From Cytophagaceae bacterium (GTDB lineage Bacteria; Bacteroidota; Bacteroidia; Cytophagales; Spirosomataceae): a stretch of DNA of 64,000 bases. Each line of letters opens with the position of its first letter. The stretch's first letter is position 1. The position numbers and the translations under genes were made by a program. Under the pieces are notes generated by a model that ran no database searches, was not told where the DNA came from, and was given only the letters and a program-made list of their open reading frames with translations. The stretch covers positions 62,001 to 126,000 of the forward strand of contig JAIXOL010000009.1 in NCBI GenBank assembly GCA_027486845.1, given 5' to 3'. Below are positions 62,212 through 64,000 of this stretch, in pieces.

Positions 62212-62288
62212 GCAATTATACTTCATCACATATAAATTAATATCTCCGTTATGGCAAAACCATAACGGAGAGCAATTACACTTCATCA
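62212..62288 (+). promoter_or_regulatory. ald leader: 60-bp-spaced direct repeat around a perfect hairpin
   Basis: GCAATTATACTTCATCA (62212-62228) and GCAATTACACTTCATCA (62272-62288) are 17-mers with one difference, exactly 60 bp apart. Between them CTCCGTTATGG (62244-62254) and CCATAACGGAG (62260-62270) make a perfect 11-bp stem with loop CAAAA. The second repeat ends 16 bp before the ATG. It could be an Lrp operator region, an RNA control element, or a small insertion that duplicated its target. Confidence 0.55.
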
Positions 62289-62304
62289 ATATAAAATCAG
62301 TTTT

Positions 62305-63420
62305 ATGATAATCGGAGTACCAAAAGAAATTAAGAATAACGAAAATCGTGTAGCTCTAACACCAGCTGGGGTAGCTGAACTTAAAAAACACGGACATGCT
62401 GTATATGTCCAATCAACAGCTGGAATAGGAAGCGGTTTTAGCGATGCTGAATATACCATAGCAGGTGCAACAATGTTGCCAACAATTGAGGAGGTTTACG
62501 GTGTTGCAGAAATGATTATTAAAGTAAAGGAACCAATCGAGCTGGAATATAAACTCATAAAGAAAGATCAATTATTGTTCACTTACTTTCACTTTGCCTC
62601 CTCTGAGTCGTTGACTCATTCAATGATTGAGCGTGAAGCAGTTTGCTTGGCTTATGAAACGGTTGAGAAAACTGACCGTAGTTTGCCATTATTGGTGCCA
62701 ATGTCAGAAGTAGCAGGTCGTATGGCGATTCAAGAAGGGGCAAAGTATTTGGAAAAACCATCGGGTGGCAAAGGTATTTTGTTGGGTGGTGTGCCTGGTG
62801 TTCCTCCTGCCAAAGTTTTGGTATTAGGTGGTGGAATCGTGGGAACACAAGCTGCAAAGATGGCGGCTGGATTAGGTGCAAGAGTGGTGATTATGGATGT
62901 GAGTTTGCCACGCTTACGCTACTTGTCGGATATAATGCCACCAAATGTTACAACAATAATGTCCAATCATTATAATATCCGTGAAGCAATTGCTGAAGCA
63001 GATTTGGTAGTAGGAGCGGTATTGATTCCAGGGGCAAAAGCTCCTCATTTAATAACTCGTGATATGTTGAAATTGATGCGTCCAGGTACCGTTGTGGTTG
63101 ATGTAGCAGTTGACCAAGGTGGGTGTATCGAAACTTGTACTCCAACAACACACGAAAATCCAACATTTATCATTGACGAAATAGTGCATTATTGCGTAGC
63201 CAATATGCCAGGTGCTGTGCCTTATACATCAACTTTGGCATTGACCAATGCAACTTTACCGTATGCTGTGCAATTAGCAAACAAAGGCTGGAAAAAAGCA
63301 TGTAGCGAAAACGAAGAATTGAAGAAAGGACTTAACGTAGCCAATGGCAAAATTGTTTATAAAGGTGTAGCCGATGCTTGGGGACTTGAGTTCAACGAAG
63401 TAGAAGATATTTTAGCATAA
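62305..63420 (+). CDS. ald: Alanine dehydrogenase
   Basis: A 371-residue enzyme, the family's normal length, starting MIIGVPKEIKNNENRVALTP. Lys and His catalytic segments (QLLFTYFHFASS near 92-103), the NAD-binding glycines VLGGGIVGTQAAKMAAGLGA (about 173-192) and the DVAVDQGGCIET loop are all present. It interconverts alanine and pyruvate with NADH and ammonia. Control by the divergent Lrp/AsnC protein is likely. Confidence 0.95.
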   Translation: MIIGVPKEIKNNENRVALTPAGVAELKKHGHAVYVQSTAGIGSGFSDAEYTIAGATMLPTIEEVYGVAEMIIKVKEPIELEYKLIKKDQLLFTYFHFASSESLTHSMIEREAVCLAYETVEKTDRSLPLLVPMSEVAGRMAIQEGAKYLEKPSGGKGILLGGVPGVPPAKVLVLGGGIVGTQAAKMAAGLGARVVIMDVSLPRLRYLSDIMPPNVTTIMSNHYNIREAIAEADLVVGAVLIPGAKAPHLITRDMLKLMRPGTVVVDVAVDQGGCIETCTPTTHENPTFIIDEIVHYCVANMPGAVPYTSTLALTNATLPYAVQLANKGWKKACSENEELKKGLNVANGKIVYKGVADAWGLEFNEVEDILA

Positions 63421-63448
63421 GAAACTTCATCAACACTATATAAAGTAT

Positions 63449-63483
63449 GCCTTTTCTCTGCAAAGAGGAAAGGCTTTTTTTTT
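63449..63483 (+). terminator. Intrinsic terminator after ald
   Basis: GCCTTTTCTCT (63449-63459) and AGAGGAAAGGC (63464-63474) form an 11-bp stem with a GCAA tetraloop (GNRA type) and are followed by nine T residues. Confidence 0.95.
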
Positions 63484-63536
63484 GAAATTTTTAATAAAAT
63501 AGTTTTCAAACTCATAAAAATCTGCAATTTTGCAGA

Positions 63537-64000
63537 ATGGCAAAAAAACAAAAATATTATACAGTTTGGGAAGGTCTAAAAAAAGGAGTTTATGACTCTT
63601 GGGACGACTGTAAAAAGCAAGTTGAAGGAGTTCAAGGAGCAAAATATAAGGCTTTTGAGTCGAAGAGTGAGGCTGAAAAGGCTTTAGGCGAAAATTATTG
63701 GAAACACACCCAAAAAGCTGCTGAAGCCAAACAGACTAATCTACCAAAATCCGCTTTTCCTCCGCCAAATTTAGAGTCGGTTGTGGTTGATGCCGCTTGG
63801 AATTCGGTCAAGAAAGATATGGAATATCAAGGGTTTTATCTCAAAACCAAAGAACGTTTGTTTCATAAAGGTCCGTTTCCACAAGCTACCAATAATATTG
63901 GCGAGTTTTTAGCGATTGTCCATGCTTTGGCTCACTTGAAAAAACATAATTCTACGTTACCCATTTATTCAGATTCTCGAACGGCAATTAGTTGGGTGAA
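63537..64000 (+). CDS. rnhA: Ribonuclease H with viroplasmin-type N-terminal domain (runs off the right edge)
   Basis: The first 154 codons are visible. Residues 5-50 are a caulimovirus viroplasmin/RNase H1 hybrid-binding domain (YYTVWEGLKKGVYDSWDDCK; AKYKAFESKSEAEKAL). The RNase H domain begins near 75 with catalytic Asp in SVVVDAAWN, Glu in NNIGEFLAIVHAL and Asp in PIYSDSRTAISWV. It removes RNA from RNA-DNA hybrids. This two-domain form is common in Bacteroidota. The C-terminus is outside the window. Confidence 0.93.
   Translation, partial: MAKKQKYYTVWEGLKKGVYDSWDDCKKQVEGVQGAKYKAFESKSEAEKALGENYWKHTQKAAEAKQTNLPKSAFPPPNLESVVVDAAWNSVKKDMEYQGFYLKTKERLFHKGPFPQATNNIGEFLAIVHALAHLKKHNSTLPIYSDSRTAISWV

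Overview
The window is about 64 kb of AT-rich bacterial chromosome from a Bacteroidota member, most likely of the class Cytophagia (an Emticicia/Arcicella/Runella-like genome is my guess; the genus cannot be fixed from sequence alone). The evidence is a set of family-specific proteins: a PorE-like TPR/propeller/OmpA protein of the type IX secretion context, carboxypeptidase-regulatory TonB receptors, DUF4286, an M56/BlaI pair with a TonB-plug-like tail, and viroplasmin-RNase H. Several genes also carry promoters of the TAnnTTTG type, and Shine-Dalgarno sequences are mostly weak or absent. Most of the window is ordinary chromosome: dnaG (partial), purM, argH, sbcDC, rluA, surA-like genes, moxR, ald/lrp and rnhA (partial).

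Layout. 0-6 kb: dnaG start, TRIC-type channel, TauE/SafE exporter, a coiled-coil protein made of heptads with Asn-Gln, an XRE regulator, and the M56 peptidase/BlaI repressor pair. 6-16 kb: an export/acquisition cluster with an outer-membrane barrel, three vanadium-haloperoxidase/PAP2-type acid phosphatases (two lipoproteins, one secreted), a small anchored protein and a FecA-like TonB receptor, with a gamma carbonic anhydrase between the second and third enzymes. 16-25 kb: alpha/beta hydrolase, carotenoid desaturase with an in-frame palindromic repeat, an NtrC-type regulator lacking its DNA-binding tail, purM, a DUF2975/HTH pair, cyanophycinase-like peptidase, GH130-like lipoprotein, argH. 26-38 kb: PorE-like protein, ExbD, SbcD/SbcC, thioredoxin, pseudouridine synthase, TonB receptor, DUF4286. 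38-49 kb: YfhO-like membrane protein, DUF115/GT42-like protein, agmatine deiminase, two parvulin-type chaperone proteins (one with an OmpA-like domain), MoxR ATPase. 49-56.3 kb: an accessory segment with a two-domain pRiA4b ORF-3 protein, a 2OG-Fe(II) oxygenase and an acidic protein of unknown function, punctuated by three copies of one hairpin and ending in a frameshifted IS66 transposase abutting a truncated PIN-like toxin gene. 56-64 kb: exopolyphosphatase, SGLT-like symporter, a histidine kinase/response regulator pair, a divergent lrp-ald pair with an unusual leader, and the start of RNase H.

The best candidates for something undescribed are (i) the 49-54 kb three-gene module framed by identical hairpins, (ii) the triple haloperoxidase/TonB cluster, and (iii) several families of degenerate intergenic repeats, one of which has two 54-bp copies 29 kb apart on opposite strands. 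A related class of palindrome has entered a carotenoid-desaturase reading frame. No tRNA, rRNA or CRISPR array was seen. All homology calls were made by eye from motifs, with no database search.
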